Positions 32,891-45,400 are shown, numbered from the stretch's first letter. The stretch: DNA of 64,000 nt from Chrysoperla carnea (GCF_905475395.1 NC_058342.1:1112001-1176000), one strand, 5' to 3'. Numbers and translations are program-made. Notes: generated from the sequence alone by a model not told the origin.

Positions 32891-34244
32891 AACGGAGACA
32901 TTAATTGTAGACTCGGAGGTGGCTCTAAAAGACAAAAAGGATAACTTGACGATTGAATTAATTGTGAACACTATAAACAACAAAATCCAGTTTACGTTGG
33001 AAAAGGAATGTGACAGGGAAATTACGTTCTTGGATCTACGAATCAAAAATGTAGAGAACAAATTTATTTTTGATATATTTCGTAAGCCAACATTCACTGA
33101 TACAACGATTCCAGTGGATTCGGTTCATCCATTGAGCCAGAAGCTATCATCATATTATGCGATGATCTATAGAGCTTTAACACTACCGCTATCAAACGAA
33201 AATTTGGAAAAAGAGCTCAATACTATAAAAATCATTGCGACTAATAATGGGTTTGAATCAAAAATAGTAAATCAAATTAAACACAACGTTCTTCGTAAAT
33301 TAACGCTGGCTTCAATTACTATGGAAGACAAAGAAAATGACTTTTTCAGAACAGTAACCTATTTTGGAAAAATTTCCGATAAAATAGCAGGTGTATTACG
33401 AAAACAAATAACTAATATTACATTTAAGCCTGCCGTAAAATTAGGCAACCTCCTGATAAATAATAAGGACAGGTGTGAAAAGAATAAAAAATCAGGGGTT
33501 TACAAATTAACTTGCTATGATTGCAAAGGTGTGTACATAGGTCAAACAGGGAGGTCCTTTGAAACAAGAAAAAAGGAACATTGGCGCTCGCTAAGATTGA
33601 AAAAATCTGACTCCACTTTCGCCAATCATTTAATGGAGGAAGGTCACAAACCTTCATCAGATATGGAAATTTTGCATGTCCAAAATAAGGGCTTCAAACT
33701 GGATGTTCTAGAAGCTATGGAGGTTTACAAAAACAAAAAGGAATCTCAAATCCTTCTAAACGAACAAACGGAACTTTTTAATTCCAGATTGTTCCCTTTG
33801 CTTTAAGTAATGGCAATATATTTATGTTTAGATTTTGACTTAATTTAATTTAATTTAATTTATTTAGTTTTTTTGTTTTTTTTTTTGTGTACCTGTTATT
33901 GTATTTTTATATTTTAATCCGAAAACCAATATTCTTACCTTATATGGTAATTAAATGTATTATCGTTTTATTGTAAGATTGTTTTTTTGTTTACAAAAAC
34001 AAATTTTTATGTCTGTTTTTGTCTAACACACATAAGCAATGTATATCCTTTTTCTAATGTTTACTATATAAACAGAAATATTTTGTTAAACTTCACATTT
34101 GTATGAATATGATGTAAAAATCGAAACAATTGTCACAATTATTTTTAATTAAAGTGGACTTTGCAAAATAAATATTAATTAGTTTCTAATTATTTACAAG
34201 TTTTAATATGGATTTCCACAAACTAAAGCTCTCATCAATCAATT
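32887..34244 (+). mobile_element. Penelope unit 3, inverted and internally deleted
   Basis: It faces unit 2 head to head. It begins with about 80 bp matching the region before RT, then jumps to the end of the RT domain, deleting roughly 1 kb including YVDD, and continues to the 3' end plus ~37 bp of a following unit's start. The long complementary arms of units 2 and 3 make a fold-back structure. Confidence 0.85.
32919..33806 (+). pseudogene. Penelope ORF with RT core deleted, GIY-YIG intact (unit 3)
   Basis: The 295-aa frame fuses KDKKDNLTIELI directly to VNTINNKIQFTLEKE, so the catalytic RT motifs are gone while the reading frame is kept. The connector and the GIY-YIG domain (VYIGQTGRSFETR, NHLMEEGH) are intact. 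It would therefore encode a short protein with a nuclease-like C-terminus only; whether it is expressed is unknown. The join shows only one or two bases of microhomology. Confidence 0.8.
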
Positions 34245-34258
34245 AATTTTGTATTGAA

Positions 34259-34599
34259 TTGTTTTGTATTGAATAAAAAAATTTATTCTGGGGGATTCGA
34301 TCAAGAATGTTTACTTTACTGCATTATTTCGAATCAACAATTTGATATTTCATTTCATTCATTTCTTGCAATTACATTAATTATTCGCATTTTGTCTGAG
34401 ATTTAAAAGTGGACAATTCAAATTCATTTTCAATATTTTTTCTTGAACTTCGAACATTCGAATTGTGATCTTATCCGTTACCGTATATCATTTAATATAA
34501 ATTTCTTTATCAGTTTTACAATCTGTTTATTCATTTAATTAAAATCTATGCATTTTATTAAGATTTATTCATTCAATTGAAATTTATTCATTTAATTAA
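34259..34599 (+). other. BEL copy B leader, middle part
   Basis: AT-rich, with many ATTTATTCATTTRATT-like words that form a degenerate short repeat continuing after the MITE. No ORF. Confidence 0.4.
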
Positions 34600-34974
34600 C
34601 CTCTTCACTACTGGTGTATTTTACATAAAAATCTAGCATACGTATAGTACCAATTTTAGTCTAGAGGAGGAAAAAACTTTTTGGGCTCAAATTTGGTCAT
34701 CTGGCATTATCCTTATTAAAATAAAACAAAAATTTTGCATTATTTTTTTAAATATATTTTTTGAAATATTTCAATAATAAACGCCTTTATGAATACAAAT
34801 ATCATAGAATATGGTTTATTAATATTCAAAAATAATTATATTAACTGGAAAATATATTTCACAAAAGTTTTGAAGTGAAGCTAGTTATTGTTCCTCATAG
34901 AGCAGATGTGCAATAAATTGTACAAAATGCATCAATGAGTGTCAAATTTTCAAATTAATTAAGTACTGAAGAGG
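34600..34974. mobile_element. 375-bp MITE with TTAA target duplication (piggyBac type)
   Basis: The ends are CCTCTTCACTACT and AGTACTGAAGAGG, an inverted repeat with one mismatch, and TTAA flanks both sides (34,596-34,599 and 34,975-34,978). There is no coding capacity. TTAA duplication and CC-initial termini point to mobilisation by a piggyBac-like transposase. Confidence 0.75.
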
Positions 34975-34978
34975 TTAA

Positions 34979-35174
34979 AATTTATTAATTTAATTAAACT
35001 TATTCATTTGATTGAAATTTATTAATTCAATTGAATCAAATCATTTAATTGAAATTTATTCATTTAATAAAAATTTATTCATTTGATTGAATTTATTCAT
35101 TTGATTGAATTTATTCCTTTGATTTAAATTCATTCATTTCAATTAACTTCAATACTTTATCTGAAGATCTCCTA
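34979..35174 (+). other. BEL copy B leader, right part
   Basis: Repeats of ATTTATTCATTTGATTGA lead to the gag ATG at 35,175. No gene. Confidence 0.4.
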
Positions 35175-35290
35175 ATGTATGGAGAGGAAGCTGATGAAAT
35201 CAGAAAAACTCTTATCTCTCAACTAGAAACAGTTTTCGCACGCGTCATTGCCATATATGATCTTTTCCAAACATTGTCTGAAAAGGATTT
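35175..35290 (+). pseudogene. gag: BEL copy B gag, N-terminal fragment
   Basis: About 39 codons (MYGEEADEIRKTL ... FQTLSEKDF) aligning with the copy A gag start (VNSIYDTVKNLSQTDF). The frame is cut by the LTR of BEL element 2 at 35,291 and resumes at 42,410 with LLQCKLL, which corresponds to the LQCELL of copy A. This shows element 2 jumped into a BEL gag. Confidence 0.82.
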
Positions 35291-35879
35291 TGTTTACGCC
35301 GGAATTCGGACTTTGAACTTATCTTCAAATCCGATTCTGGTTTTTGGTGTTTACACAAATTTTGTTTAAAGAGAATTAAATCTTTTTTTTTTTTTTTTTT
35401 TTTTTAACGGAGATATTCTGTCTCCTTTTAATTTGAGTAATTGCCCTTTGCGCAATTTTTTACTTATCGAGAGTTAGTCAACGCAAACCGTTCGTTCTCA
35501 TTGTGAATTTAAAGCGGACAGTGTGTCCCTCATTTTTGTGCTGTACAACAGTAGTGTAATCAGATAGTGCGTCTGTATACCAAGGACCGTGCGTCCTCAT
35601 CTTCTATATGTGTTATTAGTTCGTACGTATAATTAACGTTCGGTAAACGGTTTACTTATCAAGTTACTACTTCAAACTAGTTCACTATAATATCCTATAA
35701 TTATCCATCCTTTTATCCAAATTACGTGGGTGAAACCAGAAGAAGTTTGAAGATTATTACCGGAGTAGGCGTTCAAAAGGTTAGTGCAACCATTTCATTT
35801 CATTCACATTTTTCCGTATAAATTTATTCGAGAAGTATTCCGACTTTGAATATTACGTCCATTAGCCAGAGCCACTACA
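35291..35879 (+). repeat. 5' LTR of BEL element 2
   Basis: It matches 41,823-42,409. It contains a long T-run near 35,380 whose length differs between the two copies. Confidence 0.92.
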
Positions 35880-35884
35880 TTTAA

Positions 35885-35900
35885 TGGTCCTTCGAAGCGG
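35885..35900 (+). promoter_or_regulatory. Primer-site motif of BEL element 2
   Basis: TGGTCCTTCGAAGCGG lies 5 bases after the 5' LTR, nearly identical to the motif at 25,379. Confidence 0.65.
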
Positions 35901-36552
35901 ATTGTGAGCCTGGGGAATACGTTTTTGCATGATTTATGCGGAGAATTGTCGAATTTTTGAGAAAAAATTGGAGTAAAAAACGTGTAAAAAACGCGCGAAA
36001 AGATATTTTTAATGATATAACTTGTTTTCGCCAGCAAACAAGCTTGCTAGATAGTTTTATCGTGTGCGCATGTCTACAACGTGAGAGTGAGACAACATTA
36101 CATACCAATGATATGCGCAGTAGTTACTTAAAACACTGTTTTATTGAGTGAATAAACAGATATTTTTGTTTCACAATATCAAAATTTTCGACGGATTCAA
36201 GTCGGTGTTTATTGTTTATATTGTTTGAGTATTATTATCATTATCCTTTTTCTGTAGATTTGGGCATTATTGAGTTTTTGATGGAATAAATACTTTTTAC
36301 AATATTTATTTCGAAGTAAAGTAAATGGTTATTTAAAACTGGTTACTTGTATTTAATTTAACACACACTTATTGAGTACGTATTGTTTGTGTACATGATA
36401 ATCAAAGTGTTGATCTTTGTGTACGAAATACTTATAATATTTATTTCAAATCAACCATTTAATCGTTTGTTTACAAAATACAATGCACACTATTTAGTCT
36501 ATTTGTGTATTACTTGTTTACGTACACCTGGTGTCACTGATTATTGACAATA
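35901..36552 (+). other. BEL element 2 leader
   Basis: No supported ORF. It is AT-rich with repeated TTTGTGTAC/GTACG words and ends at the gag ATG (36,553). Confidence 0.5.
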
Positions 36553-37489
36553 ATGGCTGAAGCTAAATTACAATCAAAATTAAAGGTTTTAACTTCGAAA
36601 AAGCAAACCCTTTTCAAAAGAGTACAGCTATTATTTGATAAAAGTCAAAACATTGCGGATGAGACAATTGTGAATGATTTTCTTATTCAGATATTCGACT
36701 TTGAACGAGACCTGCAATGAGTCTAAGCTCCTAGTTGATGATATAAATTTAATAAATTTAGAGTTAGATCCTGAATTTGAGCCAAATTGTCAAGAATTGA
36801 ATGTAATAGATGAATTGTTTTGTTACATTAAATCCGTAGCTGATTCTCTTAAGGTGAAAAAATCCGAGCAAGTAAATGAATCGGTGAAATCGATTGGGGA
36901 TATAGTTTCTCCTAGGCTACCTAAAATTACGATTCCATCGTTTGATGGCAACCCGTTAAGATGGCCTATATTTTATGCTACTTTCAAATCATTGGTGCAT
37001 GAAAACATAAAATTGGATAGTATTTCCAAATTACATTATTTATTAGGAAGTTTAACTAACAATGCACTCGCTTTATGTAGTGGGGTACCTCCCACACCTG
37101 AAAATTATTCACTTATGTGGGATTCATTAATTGATAAATATCAAGATTCACGGCAGATAGCCTTTATGTATTTGGATCAAATTTTGAAATTCAAACCTTT
37201 TTTAGTGGAAAGTGGTCAAAATTTAAACTTATTTGTTGAAAAATTTGATAGTGCCGTTAACGCTTTAAAGGAAGTAAAGGTGGGAGAGTTATCCGATTTT
37301 ATTTTAATGACAATTGCCTTACAAAAATTGGATGTGCATACACAGAAGTTATTTGAACTGGCTGAATGACTGGCTAAAGGGGTCATTCCCACTTACAATG
37401 AACTTTCCGTTTTTATCAAAACCCAAGCGAAAATACTGAGTCGAACTAGTGGTTCAGCTAATTCCAGTAAGCAAGCAAATTCTAAGGCG
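36553..37489 (+). pseudogene. gag: BEL element 2 gag
   Basis: The frame begins with MAEAKLQSKLKVLTSK at 36,553 and ends at a TGA at about 36,718. After a one-base shift it continues (SKLLVDDINLINLEL) through the BEL gag core (PKITIPSFDGNPLRWPIFY, KLHYLLGSL) to a TGA at 37,367-37,369, which stands where the family usually has Trp. The frame beyond that stop continues into the zinc knuckles. Two lesions interrupt it. The core region is well conserved, so loss of function looks recent. Confidence 0.82.
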
Positions 37490-39250
37490 GTGATGCATTC
37501 ATTTGCTATTAGTGCCGATTCAAATTCATCCGATGTTATGAGTAATAATACGTATGAGAAATTAATTTGTCCAAAATGTAAGGGAGATCATAAATTATTC
37601 AAGTGTCATAAATTTATGTCTTTAACGCCTGCGGAACGAGTCCATGTGGTTAAAGCACATAATTTATGTTTCAACTGTTTGCATTCCAATCACGGTGTAA
37701 AGAATTGTAGTTCAAACTCGAGCTGTCGTAAATGTTCAAAACGCCATCATACGCTTTTACATTTTCATCATAAGTCAGATGCCAATGGTAAAGATAATTC
37801 AGAAGTTTTAAAGGGTAATCCCTCCACATCGAGTGTGTCAGTTGAATCCAAGCCATCTCCTCCGGTGAGTTTGTGTTCGACATCAGAATTAGTGCAATCG
37901 AAATATACTGTATTATTGGCTACAGCTCAAGTACATGTTGTATCTCATTTTGGAGAAAATTTTTTATTTAGATTTTTGATTGACAGTGCAAGTCAATGCA
38001 GTTTCATAACTCAGAGGTGTTGTCAAAGACTCAAGTTACCAGTGAATCGAGCGTGTCTGACCGTGTCAGGAATTGGTGTTTCCGAAAAACGCGTCAACGG
38101 ACAAGCTCAATTAAAATTTTATAGTAAATATGATATTCACAATAAATACACGATGGATGTTTTAATAGTTGATAAAATTACGGATCAGTTGCCAACCTGT
38201 GTGATTGATAGTGAAGTGTGTGATACATTTAAAAATTTGCGTTTGGCAGATGATGAATTTTATCGACCGAGTGAGATTGATGGAATGATAGGCGCCGAGT
38301 TAGTGCCCTACATTCTGAAGGGACTTCGAATCTCAGGTCCGGATTCGCCAGTCGCCCTTGATTCGACGTTAGGTTTCATTATTATGGGTAAAGCGAAAGC
38401 TGAAGTCACTAATAACATTATTCAATCTTATTGTTGTGTTAACTCTCCCCTTAATATGGATCAACTCATCCAACAATTTTGGGATATAGAGGAAGTGCCA
38501 AACGGTACCGTGTTAAACGCAGACGATTTAGAGTGCGAAAAATTATTTGCGGCGTCTGTTAAGCGAGACGTAAGTGGTCGATATGAGGTAGCTTTACCAT
38601 TTAGAAAGATTTTTTCTGATTTAGGAGACTCTTATACTTCTGCTTTAAGACGATTCCAAAACTTAGAAAAACGATTCGCCTCTATGCCTTTGTTTAAAAA
38701 ACAATATATGGAAGTTATACGTGACTATTTCGACCAAGGTCATCTGAAGACCATAAGTGGTCTACATCCTAAATCATGTGGCTACTTTATTCCTTATCAC
38801 GGGGTTTTTAAGGCTAGCTCCAGTTCTACACCATTACGAGTGGTTTTCGATGCGACCGCGAAAACCGATAATGGAATATCTTTAAACGATGCTTTATATA
38901 CCGGTCCGAAATTACAAACTGATATTTTTGACATTCTACTTAATTTTCGTTTCTTTCAATTTGCTATGACATCAGATGTGAAACAGATGTATAGACAAAT
39001 TGAATTGTGTCCTCCTCATCAAAAATATCAATGTATTTTGTGGAGGTTTTCTGGTGAAGAACCTATTCAAATTTGCCAATTAACCACGGTTGTCTTTGGG
39101 GTTAAGAGTTCTCCCTACTTAGCTTTACGCACTTTACGCCAATTAGCTGACGATGAAGCGAAAAAATTTCCTTTAGCGTCCGAGATAATATTACGTGATA
39201 TCTATATCGATGACAATTTGTTCTGTGGCCGAAAAGTCGATCGCGCATAA
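37490..39250 (+). CDS. pol: BEL element 2 zinc knuckles, protease and RT (first half of pol)
   Basis: The 586-aa ORF has knuckles CPKCKGDHKLFKCH, CFNCLHSNHGVKNC and CRKCSKRHH; an aspartic protease starting FLIDSASQCSFI; the BEL linker; and RT with LRVVFDATAK, MTSDVKQMYRQIEL (catalytic Asp) and YIDDNLFCG. In BEL/Pao these are one polyprotein with gag. The frame ends at a TAA shortly after YIDD, a frameshift lesion, because the continuation lies in the frame that is open from 39,195. Confidence 0.88.
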   Translation: MMHSFAISADSNSSDVMSNNTYEKLICPKCKGDHKLFKCHKFMSLTPAERVHVVKAHNLCFNCLHSNHGVKNCSSNSSCRKCSKRHHTLLHFHHKSDANGKDNSEVLKGNPSTSSVSVESKPSPPVSLCSTSELVQSKYTVLLATAQVHVVSHFGENFLFRFLIDSASQCSFITQRCCQRLKLPVNRACLTVSGIGVSEKRVNGQAQLKFYSKYDIHNKYTMDVLIVDKITDQLPTCVIDSEVCDTFKNLRLADDEFYRPSEIDGMIGAELVPYILKGLRISGPDSPVALDSTLGFIIMGKAKAEVTNNIIQSYCCVNSPLNMDQLIQQFWDIEEVPNGTVLNADDLECEKLFAASVKRDVSGRYEVALPFRKIFSDLGDSYTSALRRFQNLEKRFASMPLFKKQYMEVIRDYFDQGHLKTISGLHPKSCGYFIPYHGVFKASSSSTPLRVVFDATAKTDNGISLNDALYTGPKLQTDIFDILLNFRFFQFAMTSDVKQMYRQIELCPPHQKYQCILWRFSGEEPIQICQLTTVVFGVKSSPYLALRTLRQLADDEAKKFPLASEIILRDIYIDDNLFCGRKVDRA

Positions 39251-41644
39251 CATTTATCGTGAATTAGTCGGTTTATTCCGAGCAGGAGGCATGGAACTAG
39301 TAAAATGGGCGACTAATTTACGTGAGTTATCTGATGAAATTCCTGATCATGCTCGTTCAAATCAAATTTTGGAATTCCCTACGGAGTTTTTGAAGGTGCT
39401 TGGCTTGTAGTGGCAAGCAAATAGCGACGTTCTAAGCTTTTCTATTAGTGTTGAAAATTTAGAATGTACAAAAAGAAATATTTTGAAAACTGTAATGCGT
39501 ATCTGGGACCCTTTAGGTTTGCTTGTTCCGGTATCTTTACATATGAAATTACTAATTCAAGAATTGTGGCTACTCAAACTTGAGTGGGATGAACCTATTC
39601 CAAATTATTTACAAAATATTTGGAAAGTCTTTCAAAATGAGTTAAACGACTTAAGTCAAATAAAAATTCCACGTCATATTGGATTTAAAACGGGTTCTTC
39701 GCTAGAATTGTTGGCATTTTGCGATGCATCGTCCAAAGCATATGCCGCAGTTATATATTCCAGGATTATAGATCCGGACCGTCACATACAACTTCATATA
39801 TTATGTGCTAAATCCAAAGTGGCTCCAGTTAAAACAATTTTAACTATCCCTCGTTTAGAGTTATGTGCGACATTATTATTAGCCAAACTTTTGAAGTGTG
39901 TTATTGCCCAATATTCGAATCGAGTGAATATTACTAATGTGTTTGCGTTTTCCGATTCAATGGTAGTGCTTAATTGGATCAATGGTTCCCCCCATAAGTG
40001 GAAGACTTTTGTAGCTAACCGTGTATCAAAAATTCAATCGTTAATTGATGTGTCGTCGTGGTATCATATTTCTAGTAGCGATAATCCAGCGATAATCTCG
40101 AGGATTATCACCGAAAGAATTTCTTGAACATCCGTTGTGGTTGAGTGGACCATCATGGTGTTCGCGTGATAGGTCAGAGTGGCCTCTAAAACCGTTTACA
40201 AAAAATATTGAGCAAGAAGTTGTCTGTGAGGCTAAGACAATTTCGTTACCCGTTTTTTAGAATATTGCCAAAACGGCAAAATATTATAGCTACAGATTTA
40301 ACCAAAGCCGAGAATTACTTAATTTCTAGTGTTCAACGTGTTCATTTTCGAGAAGAGTTCCGTTTATTGAAGAATGACAAACTGTGTTCTCCGAAAATAC
40401 GCTTTCTGAATCCTTTCATACAGGATAACATTATTCGGGTAGGAGGTCGTTTAGTCAATGCGGTGATTGCTTACGACCAACAACATCCCATGCTACTCCC
40501 CAAAAGAGATCATTTTGTTGATTTATTAATCGATTATAATCATCGATTCAATTTACATGCCGGACCTCATTTATTATTGTCCGTATTGCGTCAAAAATAT
40601 TGGATTTTAGCCGCGAGAGGAACGGTCCGTTTTCGTGTACAAAAGTGTAATACTTGATTAAAACTAAACCGCGTTCACACGCACCCATTATGGCTGATTT
40701 ACCCAGTGTCAGAGTATCTCAAGCTAAGGCATTTACTTATACAGGTGTCGATTATGGTGGTCCATTCTATATAACGTTAAGTAGGCATCGTGGAGTACGA
40801 TCCCAAAAGGCTTACATCTGTCTTTTTACATGTTTGACAACCCGAGCGGTTCATTTAGAATTGGCATCAGATTTAAGTACGGATGTTTTTTTAGCTACGT
40901 TCAAGCGTTTTCTATCTAGACGTGGGCCGTGTTCTACAATTTATTCTGACTCAGGTACAAATTTTATTAGTGCTAAACGATATTTAAATGAGTTGTATGA
41001 ATTTGTTCAATCTAATCTCTACCAATCAGCTATAAATTCAGAGTTGTCTTGTCGACGTATCATTTGGCGATTGAATCCATCCACTGGGAGCCATTTCGGA
41101 GGAGCTTGGGAGAGTATGATAAAATCAGTTAGGACTCACTTAACTGGAGTTATTGAGGAGCAAATTTTATCATATGAGGAATTTTCAACCGTGCTTATAC
41201 AAATTGAAGCCTTGTTAAATTCACGCCCATTAGTCTGGCAATCTTCAGATGCGGCCGAGGGTTTGCCGTTAACCCCGGCTCATTTTTTAACGTTAACCCC
41301 TTTACAAAGTTTACCCGCATATAATGTACTTGATAAGCCACTAAATAAGTTACAAAGAAAGGAATTGCTTGATAGTTTGGTCCAATCGTATTGGAAACGA
41401 TGGCACCAAGAATATTAAGGCGAGTTACAAACGCGACAAAAATGGAATACTCCAACCTGTCCTGTAACTCCGGGTACTTTAGTTTTAATTAAAAACGATA
41501 ATTTACCGCCACTTCAATGGCTTACCGGTGTAATAGAAGAGGTATTTCCGGGAAATGATAACATTATTCGCGTCGCCACGGTCAAAACCAAAAATGGAGT
41601 ATATAAAAGACCAGTGGTGAAGCTGTGCCCCCTACCATCCCAAT
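39195..41644 (+). pseudogene. pol: BEL element 2 RT end, RNase H and integrase (second half of pol)
   Basis: The RT connection and Pao-type region (MRIWDPLGLLVPVS, FCDASSKAYAAVIY) run through a TAG at 39,408 and a frameshift near 40,095. The integrase zinc region (VGGRLVNA, HRFNLHAGPH) ends at a shift near 40,655, and the core follows with VDYGGPF, IYSDSGTNF and HFGGAWES. A TAA at 41,416 precedes the C-terminal domain, which ends at about 41,644. At least four lesions prevent full translation. The catalytic residues of integrase are intact. Confidence 0.85.
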
Positions 41645-41809
41645 AATTCTTTAAAGATTTCACAAACGGAATCATACGGCTCAATAAGTGTTAAGGACGT
41701 ATGATCCTAAATTTGAATCTACCAGTTTATTTATTTATTGGTTTTATTTTTTTTATTATTAAGTTACAGAGTTCTTTTTTTTTTTTACTTAATTTTAAAA
41801 CAGTGTTTT

Positions 41810-41822
41810 AAGGTGGGGGGAA
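41810..41822 (+). promoter_or_regulatory. Polypurine tract of BEL element 2
   Basis: AAGGTGGGGGGAA abuts the 3' LTR start at 41,823. Confidence 0.75.
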
Positions 41823-42409
41823 TGTTTACGCCGGAATTCGGACTTTGAACTTATCTTCAAATCCGACTCTGGTTTTTGGTGTTTACACAAATTTTGTTTA
41901 AAGAGAATTAAATCTATTTTTTTTTTTTTTTTTTGAACGGAGATATTCTGTCTCCTTTTAATTTGAGTAATTGCCCTTTGCACAATTTTTTACTTATCGA
42001 GAGTTAGTCAACGCGAACCGTTCGTTCTCATTGTGAATTTAAAGCAGACAGCGTGTCCCTCATTTTTGTGCTGTACAACAGTAGTGTAATCAGATAGTGC
42101 GTCTGTATACCAAGGACAGTGCGTCCTCATCTTCTATATGTGTTATTAGTTCGTACGTATAATTAACGTTCGGTAAACGGTTTACTTATCAAGTTACTAC
42201 TTCAAACTAGTTCACTATAATATCCTATAATTATCCATCCTTTTATCCAAATTACGTGGGTGAAACCAGAAGAAGTTTGAAGATTATTACCGGAGTAGGC
42301 GTTCAAAAGGTTAGTGCAACCATTTCATTTCATTCACATTTTTCCGTATAAATTTATTCGAGAAGTATTCCGACTTTGGATATTACGTCCATTAGCCAGA
42401 GCCACTACA
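41823..42409 (+). repeat. 3' LTR of BEL element 2
   Basis: The 587-bp partner of 35,291-35,879, followed by the GATTT duplication. Confidence 0.92.
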
Positions 42410-45400
42410 GATTTGTTGCAGTGTAAATTATTAGTCCAGGAGCTGGCACCTATTATCGATCAACATAATATTTTTCAAAAAGACATTTATTAATTCAATG
42501 CCACTCAAGATAAAAGAAAAGCAATCGATCATGCCAATCCTCAAATCTCTTTCGATCAATTAATATTTTCAATTAAATTGCTTCATAGTCAATTAAACGT
42601 TTTAGTCCCGGATAAGATTTCAACCAATAATGTTCAGGTATCTGAAAATAAATCCCAACATTTTCGGGAGACGTCGATAAAAGGCTCGAATTTATTTAAA
42701 TATTTGACAGTCTTGTTCATGTCAAACAATTCGATAATTTAACCAAATTTCGTTATTTAAAAACTTCTTTAAAAGGAGATGCGGCTTCTATAATTTTCGG
42801 TTACTATCTTACACAACAAAATTATTTACTAGCGTACAACGCCCTTCGATTTCGATACGCAAACAAGCGACGAATTGTTAGCTTTTACTTCCAACAAATG
42901 CTTGGTTACAAATCATTAAATTTGTCAAACGTCAAAAATTTAAATTATTTTCTCACCATTCATGAAACCGCAGTTCAGTCTATAAAGGCGATAGATTTAT
43001 TCGATATCACCGACTTTTTGTTCTTTACTATTTCACTGAAGAATTTGGATTCTTCAACCACAAAAGAATTCGAGTTACGACATGCCGATAAAGAAACCCG
43101 TTCTTATTCTGATCTAATAAAATTTGTCACTTCGCAACTACGATCGTTAAAATTGCAATCATCTAGCTCTCGTTCGGCTACCTCTAGTAACTCCAAATAT
43201 CATAGTCCAAAATCCTACGTAGTAAATAGCGCAAAATCATATTGTAATTCGATTATCCCTAAACACGCTAAGCGTTTTAAATGAAGTGGTGCTCACTCAA
43301 TCTATCCCTTGTCCCTCGTTTATAAAACTTGAATTGAATGTCAAGTATCAATTTATCAAGTCAGTTCAAAGATATTTCAATTGTTTAGGAAATCATCAAA
43401 AATTTCATTGTGCTTCGACTAGCGTTTGGAAGACCTGGGGTACCAATAATCACACTTTATTACACCCTCGAGTTGTACATTCTCAACCAGTGGTTTCTCC
43501 CAATGCTGTTCCAACTACAAATAATTCTAGCAATGCTTCATCTCCGACAGTTTCCAATACAAAACAATCTTTAATCTTACATTCATGGCACAACTGGATC
43601 TTACACATCCAATTGACAGGGAGCACGAGGAGTACTGTTGGGCACTGCTCAAATTATTATCGTTGACAATACGGGAAATCATTTTTTAATTCGAGCGTTG
43701 ATTGACCCTGGATCACAAATATCTGTAATTTCCTCAAATTGGTGCTTCTGTCGCCGTTTGCCAAGGTATTGTGTCACGTGCTTTAAAATCCAAATATTCT
43801 GACGTTTCAATTTCTGCCTTCGCGTATGTAATGCCCTCTATTTCTTCAAATCTGCCTACTGTTCATCTGTCGTCAGAAATAGTAAACTGATTTTCTTCAT
43901 TTAAGTTAGCAGATAATAAATTTCATATATCTGCACCTATCGATTTCTTGATGACTTGTTTTCCTCTATTATTTAATACGATGATTCACAGCCCATTCGT
44001 GGTAACCCCTCAGCCATTAATAGTATTTTCGGATGGCTCATTATTGGTCCTGTTCATGATCAATCTTCGTCTCAATTAATTTCTCTCCTCAGGTAAATAA
44101 TTTCTGGGAAACGGAAGAAGTTGCCGTTTCAATTTCAATTCTTGCTGATCCACAAGATATAAAAGTGGAAAAGCATTTTCAAAATACTCATACGCGCGAT
44201 TCAAATAGTCGATACATAGTAGCTTTACCCTTTCGTGATGATGTACCTCCCTCTCTATTCAACAAAGAGCGTACGCGCGCCTGTTTCTTTAATTTAGAAA
44301 AACGACTGTCCAAATCTCCCGATAAATATCTTGCGTATCAGGAATTTATGAACGAATATATCTCCTTAAATCATATGTCAGATTACGTGATTCCTCATCA
44401 CTGTGTTTCCAAGGAAACAAGTACCACTACTAAATACCACTCTTAATGCTACCGATTTGGGTCGGAACAACCATTCGTTAAATTCACTGTTATTACAGGG
44501 CCCAAAATTACAACGTGATATTTCACAAATTTTGTTATCTTTTCGATTTTATCTCAATGCAATTTGAGGGGACATTCATCAAATGTATCAACATGTGCTG
44601 ATTCGACCTGAGAACCGTCACTATCAACACATATTTTATCGACCCTCTCCAAATTTGGAATTAAAAGAGTATGAACTCAACACGGTCACCTATGGCCTCA
44701 CGCCTTCAGCATTTCTGGCACAACGTTGCCTCCCTCACTAGTTTAAGATGAAGGTAATCCGTATCCTATCGCCTCTAATGCGCTTCTTCACCAAACTTAT
44801 GTGGACATCGCTATAACTGGAGCTTTGACAGCTAGTCAAGCTAAATCATTGGTGACTCAACTACAAGGCTTAATGTTTAAAGGGGATTTCGAACTTCGTA
44901 AATGGGCCAGCAGTGATCCTGCAGTACTCTCCGATCTCCCAGTTGATCATTTGGAATCTCCGCTTCTTTTTAATGACGATCATGTATTTAAAATTCTAGG
45001 TTTACTTTGGGATCCTCAATTCGATAATGTCATTTTTCATTCAAAACCCTTCAACGCCTTGTTAACAAAGCGGACACTTTTGTCCTTTATGTTTCTTAGC
45101 TCTTATTACCTTTGGGATGAAAAATGTTTTACAAAAATTGTGGTTGGATAATTTCGACTGGGATGATCCAGTTTCTCCTCAAATTCATGAACATTGTCTC
45201 CCTTATCGGGAGCAGATGCACCTGTTGAAAGACATTAGCATACCTTCTTGCTTAATTCCCAATAAATATTCATCTCAGTGGTTGGCTGGTTTCTGTGACG
45301 CCAGTCAATCCGGGTGTTCTGCTGCATTATACCTGTGTTCGAACAACGGCACAGAAACCATCACTCATTTATTGGTCGCAAAGACAAACGTATCGCCTCT

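Larger units (their letters stand above)
26117..34244. mobile_element. Penelope-like element complex (three units)
   Basis: One insertion of 8.1 kb, flanked by a 14-bp duplication (AATTTTGTATTGAA at 26,103-26,116 and 34,245-34,258). It contains a full-length minus-strand unit (26,117-30,607), a 5'-truncated minus-strand unit joined head to tail (30,608-32,890) and an inverted, internally deleted unit (32,887-34,244). Partial tandem and inverted copies are characteristic of Penelope-like elements. The last unit runs about 37 bp past its normal 3' end into the start of a following unit, another reported Penelope trait. Confidence 0.88.
35291..42409 (+). mobile_element. Complete BEL/Pao element 2 (7.1 kb)
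   Basis: LTRs of 589 and 587 bp begin TGTTTACGCCGG and end AGCCACTACA. The element is flanked by GATTT (35,286-35,290 and 42,410-42,414), the 5-bp TSD usual for BEL/Pao. The LTRs differ at about ten positions. Primer-site motif, gag, protease, RT, RNase H, integrase and polypurine tract are all recognisable, but the coding region has several stops and shifts. Confidence 0.93.

Noticed and set aside
32801-33097. 98-aa minus-strand ORF at the Penelope inversion
   Set aside because: An antisense reading of the RT sequences created by the fold-back join.
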